64,000 nucleotides of DNA from Leptobrachium leishanense (Eukaryota; Chordata; Amphibia; Anura; Megophryidae): assembly GCA_009667805.1 (NCBI GenBank), contig CM019063.1, positions 356,028,942 to 356,092,941 of the forward strand, given 5' to 3'. Below the pieces are notes generated by a model. That model worked only from the letters and a program-made list of their open reading frames with translations. It did no database searches and was not told the origin of the DNA. This document shows, piece after piece, positions 43,341 through 55,079 of this stretch; the first letter of the stretch is position 1; every line of letters starts with the position of its first letter. A program made the translations under genes and the position numbers.

Positions 43341-45001
43341 TACATCTTCAACCTATCTCTCTCCACTGGCTCCTTTCCATCCGCCTTCAAACACGCGCTA
43401 GTTACCCCTTTACTAAAGAAACCATCCCTAGACACCAACTCTCCATCCAACTACCGCCCTGTATCCCTGCTTCCCTTCACATCAAAGCTCTTAGAAAAAC
43501 TAGTCTTCAACCGCCTCTCCCTCTTCCTGTCCTCCAATTCCCTACTTGACCCCCTGCAATCTGGCTTCTGTCCGCTACACTCAACTGAAACTGCCCTCAC
43601 CAAAGTCACCAACGACCTCCTAACTGCTAAAAAACACGGCCACTATTCTATTCTCATCCTGCTTGACCTCTCGGCTGCTTTTGACACTGTTGACCACCCC
43701 CTCCTTCTACAGACCCTCAACTCTCTGGGTCTCGGTGACACTGCACTTGCTTGGGTTGACTCCTATTTATCCAACAGGTCCTTCTGTGTGTCCTTTGCTG
43801 GTAACTCCTCCTCTTCATTGCCTCTATCTGTTGGTGTACCTCAAGGCTCTGTCCTTGGTCCTCTGCTCTTTTCCATCTACACCTCCTCCCTGGGCAAAAT
43901 CATCAACAGCTTTGGCTTTAATTACCACCTCTACGCTGATGACACTCAGATCTACCTCTCTACCCCTGATCTCTCTCCCCCTGTCCTTTCAAAAGTCAGT
44001 GACTGTTTATCTGGCATCTCCTCCTGGATGGCCTCCCACCACCTAAAGATCAACATGTCAAAGACTGAGCTGCCTACTTATTCCTCCCTCTAATGCCTCC
44101 CCACCTCCTGACTTCTCTATCACGGTGGATGGTATCACCATCTCCCCATCAAACCAAGTTCGCTGTCTTGGAGTTACACTGGACTCTGCTCTTTCCTTCA
44201 TCCCCACATCAAGTCTCTTTCCTCCTCCTGCCGATACCAACTGCGTAATATTTCCAGAATTCGGCCATTTCTTACCGCTGTCACCACAAAACAACTCATA
44301 CATGCCCTGGTAATCTCCCGACTCGACTATTGCAATAATCTCTTATCTGGCCTCCCTCTGTCCCGCCTCTCCCCCCTACAATCCATCCTGAACGCCTCCG
44401 CCAGGCTAATTCACCTCACCCGCCGCTCTGTCTCTGCCGCTCCCCTCTGCGAGTCCCTTCACTGGCTCCCCATCCACTGCAGAATTAAGTTCAAAATCCT
44501 TATCCTTACCTACAAAACCCTCACTAACTCAGCGCCCCACTACCTGTCCTCACTAATCACCAAATACACCCCAGCCCGCTCCCTAAGGTCAAACAGTGAC
44601 CTGCGCCTAGCTTCTCCCCGCATCACCTCTTCCCATGATAGACTGCAGGATTTCTCACGCGCAGCCCCCACTCTCTGGAACGCTCTCCCTCGTGCTGTCA
44701 GACTTTCCCCTAACTTCTCTTCCTTCAAACGCTCCCTGAAAACATTCCTATTTAGGGAAGCCTACCACCCAACTCACTGACGCAACCATCAATCACTCTC
44801 ACCTTACAGTCCTCTCCTCCTGTTTCCAACCCCAACCCTCCTAGATTGTGAGTTCCTACGGGAATAGGGCCCTCATCTCCTCCTGTACTGTTTGTCAAAT
44901 GTTGTTCAATGTATTGTAACCCTGTCTGTACTGTGCTTATTGTACAGCGCTGCGGAATATGCTGGCGCTTTATAAATAAATAATAATAATAATAATAATT
45001 T
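43341..45001 (+). pseudogene. L2-type LINE, 5'-truncated, frameshifted
   Basis: Reverse transcriptase on the plus strand. One frame is open from about 43350 to 44093: [45 protein letters not shown], and the catalytic [11 protein letters not shown] (about 43920). A frameshift near 44072 and another near 44209 lead to the C-terminal part with CLGVTLDSALSF, ALVISRLDYCNNLL, ESLHWLPIHCRIKFKIL and RAAPTLWNALP, ending near 44780. The 3' end has GTACAGCGCTGCGGAATATG and an ATAATAAT tail. The endonuclease domain is absent (5' truncation). It inserted into PLE-type sequence. Confidence 0.85.
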
Positions 45002-45220
45002 ATTGCGTGTCACTATCCTTTTTTATATGTGTATATAAATATTTTTATTTTAAAAATTTATTATTTTCTTTAATTTGGATTTTTTATTTAGATTTAAATG
45101 TGTTATAGATTACATTATTAATGTTACCCATCATTAGTTACATAATCTCTATCAGATAATCAGTTATTACCTATATACTTTATTTAATATCATAATCAAT
45201 TAATGGATCTCCATGACAAT

Positions 45221-45793
45221 CTATAAAAAATGAGTGATCTCAAAATCTGTGTTAAGCCCACCCGGTGTCATCGTGCCCCACTCATATATACACCACATTT
45301 CTTCTTTACCTAGGGACGTGATTATACTTTCTCCTTTATTCTTATTATTAATTTTCTTAAGGGCTATGAAATTTAGACCTTTTGGACAGCTATTATGTTT
45401 GTCACTAAAATGCACCGGGACTGAGTGTTTATCAGAATTATTTCTAATGTTCCATATATGTTCTGAGATACGCACATTTAGTGCTCTACTGGTCCTACCT
45501 ATATACTGTAAGCCACAAGGGCATTCTAAAACAAATAACGTTTTCGAACAGCATGTTAGAATATCTTTAACAGCAAAATCTTTGCCACTTTTTTTATTAA
45601 AATATTTTTTTGTTAATGATTTTCTTTTTTCCACTGATTGGCAAGCAAGACACTGACCACAGCCATAAAAAACACTTTCCAAATTAAACATATTCGTAAT
45701 AGATTTATCCTTATGTTTATTCTTTACTAATTTGGTCTTCAGACTATGACCTCCTCTGAATATTATTTTTGGTTGGACCTTTAAAATATCCAT
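45221..45793 (-). pseudogene. PLE 1: GIY-YIG endonuclease domain
   Basis: The C-terminal part of a Penelope-like protein, which nicks DNA to start retrotransposition. A cysteine motif CGQCLACQSV (about 45665) precedes the endonuclease, as in Neptune-type elements. The GIY-YIG core reads LFVLECPCGLQYIGRTSRAL, followed by VRISEHIWNI and a late glutamate region (KEEMWCIYEWGTMTPGG). The first motif has LFV rather than the literal GIY, normal for PLEs. The frame is intact to its stop at 45221, but it is separated from the RT by frameshifts between 45794 and 46068. Confidence 0.85.
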
Positions 45794-46068
45794 TAACTCC
45801 TTATCCCCTCTGAGGATGTGCCAATGTTTCTTAATACTTTTTTTGATTCTTTTTGCCTCTACATTCTAATCACATAGAAAAAGGTACTTGAGAGGAGTAG
45901 TTGGTCTTCCCTTTATTTTTATATTTTAATAAAGTTTTTCGATCCTTTTTTCTTATGTTATCAATTGTTTTATCCAACTCTATTTCATCGCACCCTTTTT
46001 TTTAAAAAAAAAAATTAAATAATTTTGTCTGTTCTTCAAACACCTCATCTGTGCAATTTAACATTATT

Positions 46069-47119
46069 CTAAGAAATTGGCTCTTTGGTACACCACCAAC
46101 CAGGTTGGATTAAGACAGCTATTCCTCTCAATATAGGTATTGGTATCCACCTCCTTGAAATGCATTTTTGTCTTAATTTTTTCCCTTCTATATAGATATT
46201 TAGATCCAGAAAGGATACAGTCTCCTTACTCCATTTATTTTCTAAACTGATTCCCCAATCTGGATTTTCCAATTCGTCTAAAAAGAGGATTAGATCTGAT
46301 TCTTCACTGTCCAATAAAAAAGATATCTATATACCTAACAAAAATGGGTTTTTTACCTAGCGCCCAGCTATGCAAACCATAGACGAACCTGGTTTCCCAG
46401 TCCGCCATGAACAGGTTCGCATAGCTGGGTGCGAATTTGGTACCCATGGCTGTGCCATTTCTCTGTACATAAAATTGCTGATCATATTTAAAATAATTGT
46501 TATTCAGTATAAATCTGATACTTTCAATAACATAATCTATCTGTTCTAATTCCATAGTAGCATGCCCTATTAATTGTTGTTTAACTGCCTCTGTACCTTT
46601 AGTCTGAGGTATGATGCTATAAAGAGCTCTGACATCGCAAGTTACTAAAAGATATTTATCCTTCCAACGGATATTTTCTAAACTCTGTAACATACTTATT
46701 GTATCTTTTAAGTATGACCGAGTAGTTTTCACTACTGGTTGAAGCAATATATCCACATAATCTGATAGATTACTAGTCAGAGATTTAATTCCTGCCACTA
46801 TAGGTCTACCGGGTGGCATCTCCAGATTCTTATGTATCTTGGGTAAAATGTAAAATTCCCAAGGATACCCCATTTTTATATCTAAATATTCAAACTCCTT
46901 ATCTGTTATAATGTTATGCTCTTTACCAAAAGATAATAGTTTATGTAAATCCTCTTTAATTCTGCTCGTCGGGTCACCATTAATTTTACCATATGTATCT
47001 GCATCATTTAATATACGGTAAACTTCTTTTTCATAATTTTCTTTTGACAGAATAACAACAAAATCTAATTTAATATCTAAAGAATGGGAATCCTCGGAGT
47101 CTAAATAAAGATGAAACAA
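46069..47119 (-). pseudogene. PLE 1: Penelope-like reverse transcriptase, 5'-truncated
   Basis: Two overlapping frames (47119-46304 and 46314-46069). Recognisable blocks are FYILPKIHKNLEMPPGRPIV, LLVTCDVRALYSIIP, NGTAMGTKFAPSYANLFMA and VRYIDIFFI, then SFLDLNIYIEGKKL. The catalytic block is normally YIDD; here one aspartate codon is missing, so the RT is probably inactive. An inverted copy of its first part lies head to head at 47112-47493. The PLE lies on the minus strand with its endonuclease at 45221-45793. Confidence 0.9.
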
Positions 47120-47493
47120 TAATGAAAAGACCAGCAGATAAGGGAGGAGGGATTGTTATTCTGTCAAAAGAAAATTATGAAAAAGAAGTTTATGGTATAT
47201 TAAATGATGCAGATACTTATGGTAAAATTAATGGTGACCCAACGAGCAGAATTAAAGAGGATTTACATAAACTGTTATAATGTTTGGCTCTTTACCAAAA
47301 GATAACAGATAAAGAGTTTGAATATTTAGATATAAAATTCCCAAGGATACCCCATTTTTATATCTTACCCAAGATACATAAGAATCTTGAGACGCCACCA
47401 GGTAGACCTATAGTGGCAGGAATTAAATCTCTGACTAGTAATCTATCAGAATATGCGGATATATTGCTTCAACCAGTAGTGAAAACTACTCGG
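47112..47493 (+). repeat. Inverted partial copy of the PLE reverse transcriptase
   Basis: On the plus strand DKEFEYLDIK, FYILPKIHKNLETPPGRPIV and SLTSNLSEYADILLQPVVKT repeat the start of the minus-strand RT (47108-46722). It contains a stop near 47279 and a deletion relative to its mate. The two copies meet at about 47105 with almost no spacer. At 47494 it ends against a CAGGGGCTG sequence that resembles a hAT end. Confidence 0.85.
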
Positions 47494-47663
47494 CAGGGGC
47501 TGACTGGCAACTTTTGGCCCGGGGGCAAAGAACAACCCATAGGCCCATGGTGCAGCCCTCAGGGCCCCCATTAGTTCCTCTCAGCGTTGCTGCTGCAGAG
47601 GAGGGAAGCGCCATGAGGAAACTAGAGGTCAGCTACAGTTTAGAGCAGTGTTTCTCAACTGCA
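47494..47663. other. Short hAT-like ends
   Basis: CAGGGGCTGACTGG at 47494 and CAGTGTTTCTCAACTGC at 47646 resemble hAT termini, but no TSDs were found. Confidence 0.3.
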
Positions 47664-48670
47664 TTAACCACTTGGCTGCTAAGGACGCGCTCAGCGCCTC
47701 CTGCATGCCAACTTGCCAAGTGCTCCTCCTGTGCTATGGATGCTCTGAGCGCGTCCCTAGCACAGGAGGCAGGCAGCAATCAGCCGGGATTCCTGCCGAT
47801 TGCTGCGCCCCCAGGTGGGGGCTGGATCCTGATTCATCAAAGAAAGGCGTCAGGTCACGATCCTCTCCCAGAGCTGGCTGACATCTTGGATGTCAGCCAT
47901 GCTTCCGGGATCTCCCCCTGACGACTGGCGTCATCGTGCATAGCGCAATGACGTCAGTTCTGGAGTTAACCCCTAACTGCGACCAATGGTGGAGATAGGG
48001 GGTTCATTGGAACCCCCTATCTCCCGATCCGCGGCAGCTATCGGTTAATGTTTGGTATCGTTGGATCGACCAGAGCATGGCCTTTCCAACGATACCAAAC
48101 ATGACAATGTTAAAAATTATAAAAAATAAAAATATAATAAAATATTTAAAAAAGATAAACAGGTTTTTTGTTTTGTTTTGTTAATGCAGCAATATTGTTC
48201 CCATTTCAATTATAATGTGAACAATGATGCTGCACTAAGGATTTTTGTATGGGGTGCGTTTGTTAAAAATAGAGTAATTTTCACCCAAAAAAATTTAACA
48301 ACTAGTCCCCATTTCAAATTTTTTTAACAAGCTCAACTCAAACAAAATATAACCGCAAACGTAATCGCATGTTAAATGTAAAAAAAAAAAAACACTTTAC
48401 ACCTTGTAGAACCTAGAAACTTTTATTGCATTTTTTGTTATAATATATAGACAGGACATGACGCATACATACATATATTCATAAAATAATGATATATTAT
48501 GAATCGGCCGAGTCAGTTGGAAAGAACGATATATAACATGTCTGGGTCATATAATACAATAAGGCTTCAAAATGCGTTTAAACATGATGAGCGAAACCGT
48601 AAAAAATTTGCTCAGCAGCGCAGCACACAAGGCGTGAAGCCGTGAAATGCCTCAGCAGCAAAAGGGTTAA
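47664..48670. mobile_element. TTAA-type (piggyBac-like) element, copy 2
   Basis: It begins TTAACCACTTGGCTGCTAAGG and ends GCCTCAGCAGCAAAAGGGTTAA minus two leading bases, matching both ends of the element at 19949-21168. Its internal order is the same: hairpins, CCAACGATACCAAACATGAC, then AATGCAGCAATATTGTTCCC. No coding region. Confidence 0.7.
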
Positions 48671-48759
48671 TTTTTTTTGTCTGTTTTAAATCATTTTATT
48701 TTTTTTGTTTCAGATAATTTTGATCAACTATTTTTACGTTTTAAAACCCTTTGCTCTGT
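48671..48759. repeat. Fragment of the foldback hAT arm
   Basis: TCAGATAATTTTGATCAACT and neighbours match about 21965-22055 of the giant foldback hAT right arm, without the minisatellite. The TTAA element therefore sits in a related hAT fragment here as well. Confidence 0.6.
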
Positions 48760-48915
48760 ATGTTGCTGCTGCCTAAGACTAGGGATGAGCTGTTCGGTTC
48801 GGCCCAAACTTTGGTTGTTCGAAAGTTCGCGAACTTCGAACATTTTGGGTGTGTTCGGTTCGAGTTAAAAAAAAAAGAAATTTTGAAAAAAGTATAGAAA
48901 ATGCTTAAAAAAATA

Positions 48916-50169
48916 CTAAAAATGGCAATGGGAACATCTTGTGCCCCAACATACGCTACCATCTACTTGGGCTGGTGGGAGGAGAAAATTGTTTTTAATC
49001 CCAAAATGGCCAAATTTTTAGATCATATCGTTATGTGGAAACGTTACATCGACGATATATTGGTCTTTTGGAGGGGCAATAAAGGATCTTTTGAAGAATT
49101 TATGGAAATTCTTAATGACAATCAATTGAACTTAAAATTTACCTTTGAGATAAACGATAACTCGATCAACTTCCTAGACATCAATATCAATAAAAATGAC
49201 AATCAAAATCCCAGTACAACTCTCTATCGAAACCCGACTGCAACCAACAGCCTTCTACGATGGGACAGTTTTCATCCAAGATCCCTTAAGAAGGGAATTC
49301 CAGTCGGACAGTACTTAAGACTGCGGAGGATCTGTAGTACCGAAACTGAATTCAAAGTAAAAGCTAAGGCCTTGAGGCAAGCTTTTAAAGATAAAGGATA
49401 TCCAAAAAAAAACCTCAAAAGAGCATACAAACGAGCACTCCTATGCACACGAGATAGCCTGTTGATTGACACTAGAAAAAAGGACGACTCTAATTTAAGA
49501 TTAATCGGAAATTTTGATATAGGCTGGGAAAAGGTCAAAGAAATCTGTAACAGATTTTGGCCTATTCTGCCACAAGATAGACCTCTAGAGAAAAAGATTT
49601 CAACATCTGTAATCATGACTGCGAGAAGATCAAAAAATTTGAACGATATATTGGTTCAAAGCCATTTTCAAAAATCTAAAATACAGAAATCCACCTGGTT
49701 GCAGAACTCCCTGAAAGGCACGTACAAATGTGGAAGATGTAAAGCTTGTAATTTCATCTCCAAGAATTCGAAGACATTTCACAATCATGATAATTCTAAA
49801 TCTTTCACAGTTAATAACTTCTATAACTGTAAAAGTAAAGGAGTGGTTTATTTAATCACCTGCACCTGTGGAGCCAAATATGTTGGCAAAACAATTCGAG
49901 AATTCAGAACTCGTATTTTAGAACATGTCAGATCCATTCATTATATGAAAGAAACACCGATCGCTAGACATATTAAAAATCTACATGGAAGTATGGCTTC
50001 AAACATACAATTCAAAGTTATAGACCAAGTACGCCCAGGACCGCGGAAAGGGAACTGGGACATAAAATTAAGACAGAAAGAAGCTTACTGGATCTATCAG
50101 TTGGGTACCCTATCTCCTAAGGGTCTCAACGAAGGATTCACATTTACACCGTTTTTAGGCAATGGATAA
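48916..50169 (+). CDS. PLE 2: reverse transcriptase C-terminal half and GIY-YIG endonuclease
   Basis: A 5'-truncated but otherwise open frame (about 418 residues; the nominal Met at 48901 lies in A-rich junction sequence). It begins within the RT at MAMGTSCAPTYATIYLGWW, has the intact catalytic block KRYIDDILVFW and INFLDININKN, then a thumb/connection region, a cysteine motif CGRCKACNFISK (about residue 275), and the GIY-YIG endonuclease VVYLITCTCGAKYVGKTIRE followed by RTRILEHVRSIHYM and KEAYWIYQLGTLSPKGLNEG. Similar to PLE 1 in layout but clearly divergent, so a different Neptune-type family. The missing RT N-terminus makes it inactive. Confidence 0.9.
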   Translation, partial: LKMAMGTSCAPTYATIYLGWWEEKIVFNPKMAKFLDHIVMWKRYIDDILVFWRGNKGSFEEFMEILNDNQLNLKFTFEINDNSINFLDININKNDNQNPSTTLYRNPTATNSLLRWDSFHPRSLKKGIPVGQYLRLRRICSTETEFKVKAKALRQAFKDKGYPKKNLKRAYKRALLCTRDSLLIDTRKKDDSNLRLIGNFDIGWEKVKEICNRFWPILPQDRPLEKKISTSVIMTARRSKNLNDILVQSHFQKSKIQKSTWLQNSLKGTYKCGRCKACNFISKNSKTFHNHDNSKSFTVNNFYNCKSKGVVYLITCTCGAKYVGKTIREFRTRILEHVRSIHYMKETPIARHIKNLHGSMASNIQFKVIDQVRPGPRKGNWDIKLRQKEAYWIYQLGTLSPKGLNEGFTFTPFLGNG

Positions 50170-50941
50170 CCATATGATATCACCTCCTCTTCGGTTGTCT
50201 CTATCTATATATTTTTTTCATCATCGCTACTCTAATAATATGACCCCTGCTAGAATACCCCTAAGCCCTTAAGTTCCTAAATAATAAAATGGTATACAGC
50301 TGTATGTTGTAGTAAGTTATATCTTTATATATACAATTATAACTTGACTCCATTATGACCACGAATAACCTAATATTTAGTTTGAGCTGATCATCACTTT
50401 ATAAACAATTTATTCAGGTCTTTATGTATATACACAGCGAATCCCTGTTTTTTGGGTTTAAAGGAGGCTTTCTATACAAGCATGACCACTGTAAGGAATC
50501 TTATTAGTCCTGTGATCTAAATAATCGTATTAGAGAACTCTGTTACGGAAGCTCCCCCTTTAAATGACAAGCACCTAATATGTGGCAAATCTGGGAATAT
50601 CTTTGTGGAGTCTGTACATATGGTGAAGAACGGCGAAATACAGCCTTGATTCTGCCATAGTTTGCCCCCGTGGCCGCATTAGTCTTGAGGAATCCCCTCT
50701 CTGCGCATGCGTGTAGGGAGAGAGATGGCTATATGCGTTCCACCGATTCAATTTGGAGCGCACAACATATTTTAAGGGATGGCTTCATGCGTTCCATAAC
50801 GGAACAATGAACGTACAGAAATCTACGTTGTTTTACGTAGATCCTCAGCTGAAATGATTTTACTTTTAAGAGTCTGAGGGGGTAGGAGTGGCGAATGATG
50901 AATATAAATTTAGACAGTGATGAAGAGGTCACAAGTAATTC

Positions 50942-50983
50942 GCTCCTGATGAAGAAAGGTTTACCTTTCGAAACGCGTTGAGC
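50942..50983 (+). ncRNA. Candidate hammerhead ribozyme 2 (PLE-associated)
   Basis: Plus strand: stem I half GCTC, core CTGATGA, stem II GAAAGG-TTTA-CCTTTC (six perfect pairs), core GAAA, minimal stem III CGCG, cleavage triplet GTT, stem I half GAGC. It lies about 770 bases after the endonuclease frame of PLE 2 and on the same strand. Confidence 0.75.
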
Positions 50984-53670
50984 ATTGCAATTTTGTTTTA
51001 ACAGTTTCACTTGGGGGTAACCCCACTATGGAATTTATAGCGATTTGAACTCGATTTTTTGATTCTTTCTCCGCAATCATTGATGGATATGCAGCCATTA
51101 GCTAACTAGGGACCCTAATTGCATGGGCATTGTTGAAGTGTTGAATTATATGGGCACTAACTAAGGACCCTAATTGCATAGGCATTGTTGAAGTGTTGAA
51201 TTGTATGGGTACTGCTGACCCTGTAGTAGGGACCCTGTGGCGTTATATGAGATTTGGAAGGTCAACGATTGTACCATCTCATATATTGTGCTGACTTGCA
51301 ACCAAGTGTTCATTATTATAATTTACGAATATAGGTTAATAGGTTATAGGTTAATATAGGTTTAAGCCTCCTAAAAACTGCATGGGTATTGCAGGATTCC
51401 TGTGGGAAGCTCTGCGATGATATTTGAGACCCTGGAGGATTAACAATCGTAATTATTTCACATATTGTGCTGATTGTCGTACAACGATTCGCGAATATAT
51501 AGAGGAATCTAAACCTCTCTTTTTCCAAATGATTATAATACCGATTATGCAATCGCTCAGCTGATTAATAAACTCAGCCATTTTTTCTGTCTGGAGATTG
51601 TGATACAAACTGAGATACTGGAGAGACATCCAAATCCCTTCACTCACAATGTATTTTTGATGGTCTATCAAATGTATAAACGTAATTAGTTACGGATATA
51701 TGGTGAAACTAAGGTTCTTTCTCTAAACAACCATCAAGATACTCTAGAGATACATGTAGATATTGCAACTGTATATATTGATCTATCGTGATACAATCAG
51801 TATTAGACAACAACTCAGCCATTTATTGTATGGAGATCGTGATACAAACTGAGACATTGGAGAGATATTTAAATCCCTTCACTTGCAATGTATTGTCTTT
51901 ATGGTCAAATGTATAAACGTAATTAGTTACGAATGTATGGTGAAATTTAAGGATCTTCTTCTTGAAATTTAAGGATCTTCAATTGAGGTTTAGAGACCCT
52001 TTATTGTTTAGAGATCTATCCATGTATAATGCAATTAGCCATGTATATACAGAGTAACTGAAGGCCTTCATCTTAAAAATTTATTAAGGTATTCCGTTGA
52101 TATTTTGTCGATACGAGTTGATTCAGTATTGGTTTCAATTGATTCGTCTCGATACAATTAGTGATACAATCAGTGTTATACATATCCTCACTTCTCGGCT
52201 CCTTTCAATCAATTAAGACCAAGGGGTATCTTTAAACTATCTGGGGAATTGCCCATGTGGACACTGCGACAATCAGAACCACTCCTTGAGCCTGTTAACT
52301 GAATATTCATTGTGGAGTAGTATTCGAAGTTTAATTGCTTCTTTACTAGCAATCCTATTGGATCTCATATCAGGAGTGCGGGTCTACCTTTGCCTTCCAT
52401 TTAATAGTAAAAAGGTATATTCCTATTTCTCATACTGATCATATTGGGCACCACCATATGCCACATCACATGCTTTCTATCCAGCATGGATTGAATGCAT
52501 ATTGGCTTTCATAATAATTTTTGGGACATTCCAATGTGTGATAACCGGATTGATCCATCACATACTTATCGCTATACAGAACTGACTGTTCTCATTTACA
52601 GTCAGAGCTTTCCGTTCTCACATCATTTACATGTTTTTTAATTTATGTATGTTGACTGTATGTCCAATAAAATTATTTAGAATTATTTAGAACAATTGAA
52701 TAGGTGGTTTATGAAGCCTTTACGGTTCAATTACGGTACTATTCCCTTCTGAACACAGCGTTCAGTTTTTTCTCTAATCGTTATCCCAAGGGTTTAATCC
52801 TTAATCAGTACCTATTGGTCTCAATCGTTTTTTGTTTTTTGTTTCTCCAGACATTCATTATACATGACACTCTGAGAAGTCAGAGATTCCAGCAGACAGA
52901 GACTCACACCACGATGCACTCAGATCCCAAGACATGAGGCAATCAATATTCTCACCAAATCTCTAACTCACATGCATTAATTATCTAATATCGATAATTT
53001 TCACATATTCCAAAACAAAGCATCCCATAGAAAATTCCAAGGCAGACTTATCAAAATCCAGATTGGACAGGTAATGTATGAAATTAATGTAACTATATAT
53101 TTGTAGATATTCTTACAATTTAAACTGAGATTCTCAGACACCGTTAAATCCAAAAATTCTAAGTATTTCTAATCTGCAGATGGGAATATGAAGAAGTGGA
53201 TATAAGGATTTATTCCTAAAAGAAATGTTGTAAGAATGATACCAATATATATGTATTGAATTTGGAAATTACTGTGATTAAAATTAATAAGCAAGGAATT
53301 ATATAACTACAAAATAAAAAGCAAAAGATTAGAAGTTTAATTCTCGAGATTAGGGGAGGATTCACTAAATAAGTTTTTATTACTTATTAAATTAGCTCAT
53401 CTTTTGTTGATCCATGTAGCATAGAGATATATATATATCTATAAGAGCTGGCTGGTTAAACATTGTTTGCTGGGAAGTGCATGTTGTATTAAGCAGAAAT
53501 GTTTATTAACCATTTGTGTATTAGTTACTAACTGATAAGGTAAATGATATTAATCATATATGCAGTTACTAACCGGAGATACATATATTGTGAAGCTAGT
53601 TTTTATATGCTGGATTGTGGTTTATAAATTTTTGTTTATGAAATGAGACTTGAAACTTTTTTGTATACGT

Positions 53671-53674
<4 letters not shown>

Positions 53675-53704
<30 letters not shown>
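53675..53704. repeat. (AT)n microsatellite
   Basis: About fifteen AT dinucleotides. Confidence 0.9.
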
Positions 53705-53707
<3 letters not shown>

Positions 53708-54064
53708 TATCCGATTATTGATTATTGTATTTTTTAAAGCAAAACACAGACAATTAAAAGAATTCAGGATAATTTCTAAGAGATATAGACGATTGATATT
53801 TGTGTCTCGTATAAATTTCTTATGAAATAATAATCCCTGATATATTGGAGGCAACTGCCAAGGTAGGTCCGGTAAGTCCAATATAGACATATTGGAGGCT
53901 TGGCTAACAAATCCAATATATATAAACATGTTGTATTCACATGCAGAGATTATATCCGACACAATATTTGGCTGCACTGCCACTGACGCCTGTATCAGAT
54001 TCATATCCTCAGAGGGGTGAGACTGTGTGACGGCACTGTTGCCGACGCTAAAGGCCCAATTTTA

Positions 54065-54491
54065 GGCTTGGGTCAAACAAACGCATTTTTCGCAGCTAAC
54101 GTCAAAAAGTGCGTCCGAACGCATTGAGGTATTTTTTCACGGAAAGCGCTTAAACGGTCATACGATGCGCATTTTTGTGCGTGATTTTTTTACAGATCCA
54201 AACTAGGAAACTTTGTGTGTCTGGACGTTATGTTGGCCGGACATGAGTAGCATCTGACGTCTCCTAATCACGCACACACGCTGCTATGCGGACGCAGCGC
54301 ACTCTGTACGTCAGTACTAGCGGTTCAGCGTTCTCGAAAAAATGCGTTCATTTTCCACTTGCGTTGCGCGGCCGTACTTTCGTGCGGCCATACTTCGTAA
54401 ATTGGCTGTCATTGTGTGTCATTTGCTGCTAATGCGGCCTGATTAAGTGCGCCTAAACGCAGGTTAAAAGTGCGCTAGTCTGACCCCAGTC
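54065..54491. mobile_element. PIF/Harbinger-type MITE, single copy
   Basis: 427 bp with ends GGCTTGGGTCA and GACTGGGGTCAGA (inverse), flanked by TTA on both sides. The related hAT sequence at 61892-61906 reads straight through AATTTTAAAGCACC, so the empty site is visible. Confidence 0.85.
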
Positions 54492-54910
54492 TTAAAGCAC
54501 CTATTGTTAGTTTCATCCAAAGCTTGCATAAGTTTCACAATAATTTAGCCAAAAAAAAAATTACTAAACTTTTTCTGCGTCTCCGAAAATGTCTCCTCTT
54601 TTCATACAGACTGCTGCCCCAAGCAGTTGTTTATGTATAGATTAAAAGGAAAACTCAGTCCCTTTAAAAATGTTTTTTTAAACTTTTTGTCCTTGTTTCC
54701 TGTCCCCCAGGGCACTACCCGGACCCCCATACACCTTTTATGGCAAATATCTAGCATATATGCCCTCTTGGAGGGCACTCTAAAAACCAAATTTTCAGCC
54801 CCATTGACTTGTATTGAGTTCGAGTTCGGGTTCGGATTCGGATACGAACATTTGGAAAATTCGGGTTCGGATACGAAACCGAACGTGTTCGGCTCATCCC
54901 TACTTAAGAC

Positions 54911-55061
54911 GGCCAGCAGCAGTTAGAAAGGACAAGCGTGCCCCTGCAGAGGATGCACCACGTCCACCACGACCAGAGGCACAGCCTCCGGACACAGAGG
55001 CTGCTTGCCCTCTTATCGGTGTCTGGGAGCGTCTGCCTGTCCTTTTTGGTCTTTCTGACAT
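54911..55061 (-). pseudogene. Putative hAT transposase N-terminus, interrupted
   Basis: About 50 codons from Met 55061 (MSERPKRTGRRSQTP), rich in Arg, Gly, Ser and Ala, with no diagnostic domain. I call it hAT only from position: downstream of a hAT end and a TATA-like box. It is disrupted at 54910 by another hAT insertion. It could equally be a chance frame. Confidence 0.35.
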
Positions 55062-55079
55062 GGTGAGGGATATATAGAT

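Larger units (their letters stand above)
50170..53820. other. No further coding region; PLE 2 downstream sequence
   Basis: AT-rich, non-coding. It includes two related stretches near 51585-51700 and 51820-51940 (GAGATTGTGATACAAACTGA and CGTAATTAGTTACG), an internal duplication. A hammerhead motif is at 50942-50983. Confidence 0.5.
48780..54902. mobile_element. hAT element carrying PLE 2, TSD CCTAAGAC/CTTAAGAC
   Basis: The start TAGGGATGAGC and the inverted end TAGGGATGAGC are identical for 11 bases, and the 8-bp flanks CCTAAGAC (48772-48779) and CTTAAGAC (54903-54910) differ at one base. The right end (about 53820-54902) resembles the ends of the hAT at 57389-62466, and contains a PIF MITE. 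The left and right ends differ beyond base 11, so a composite made by two insertions is the alternative. Confidence 0.55.
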
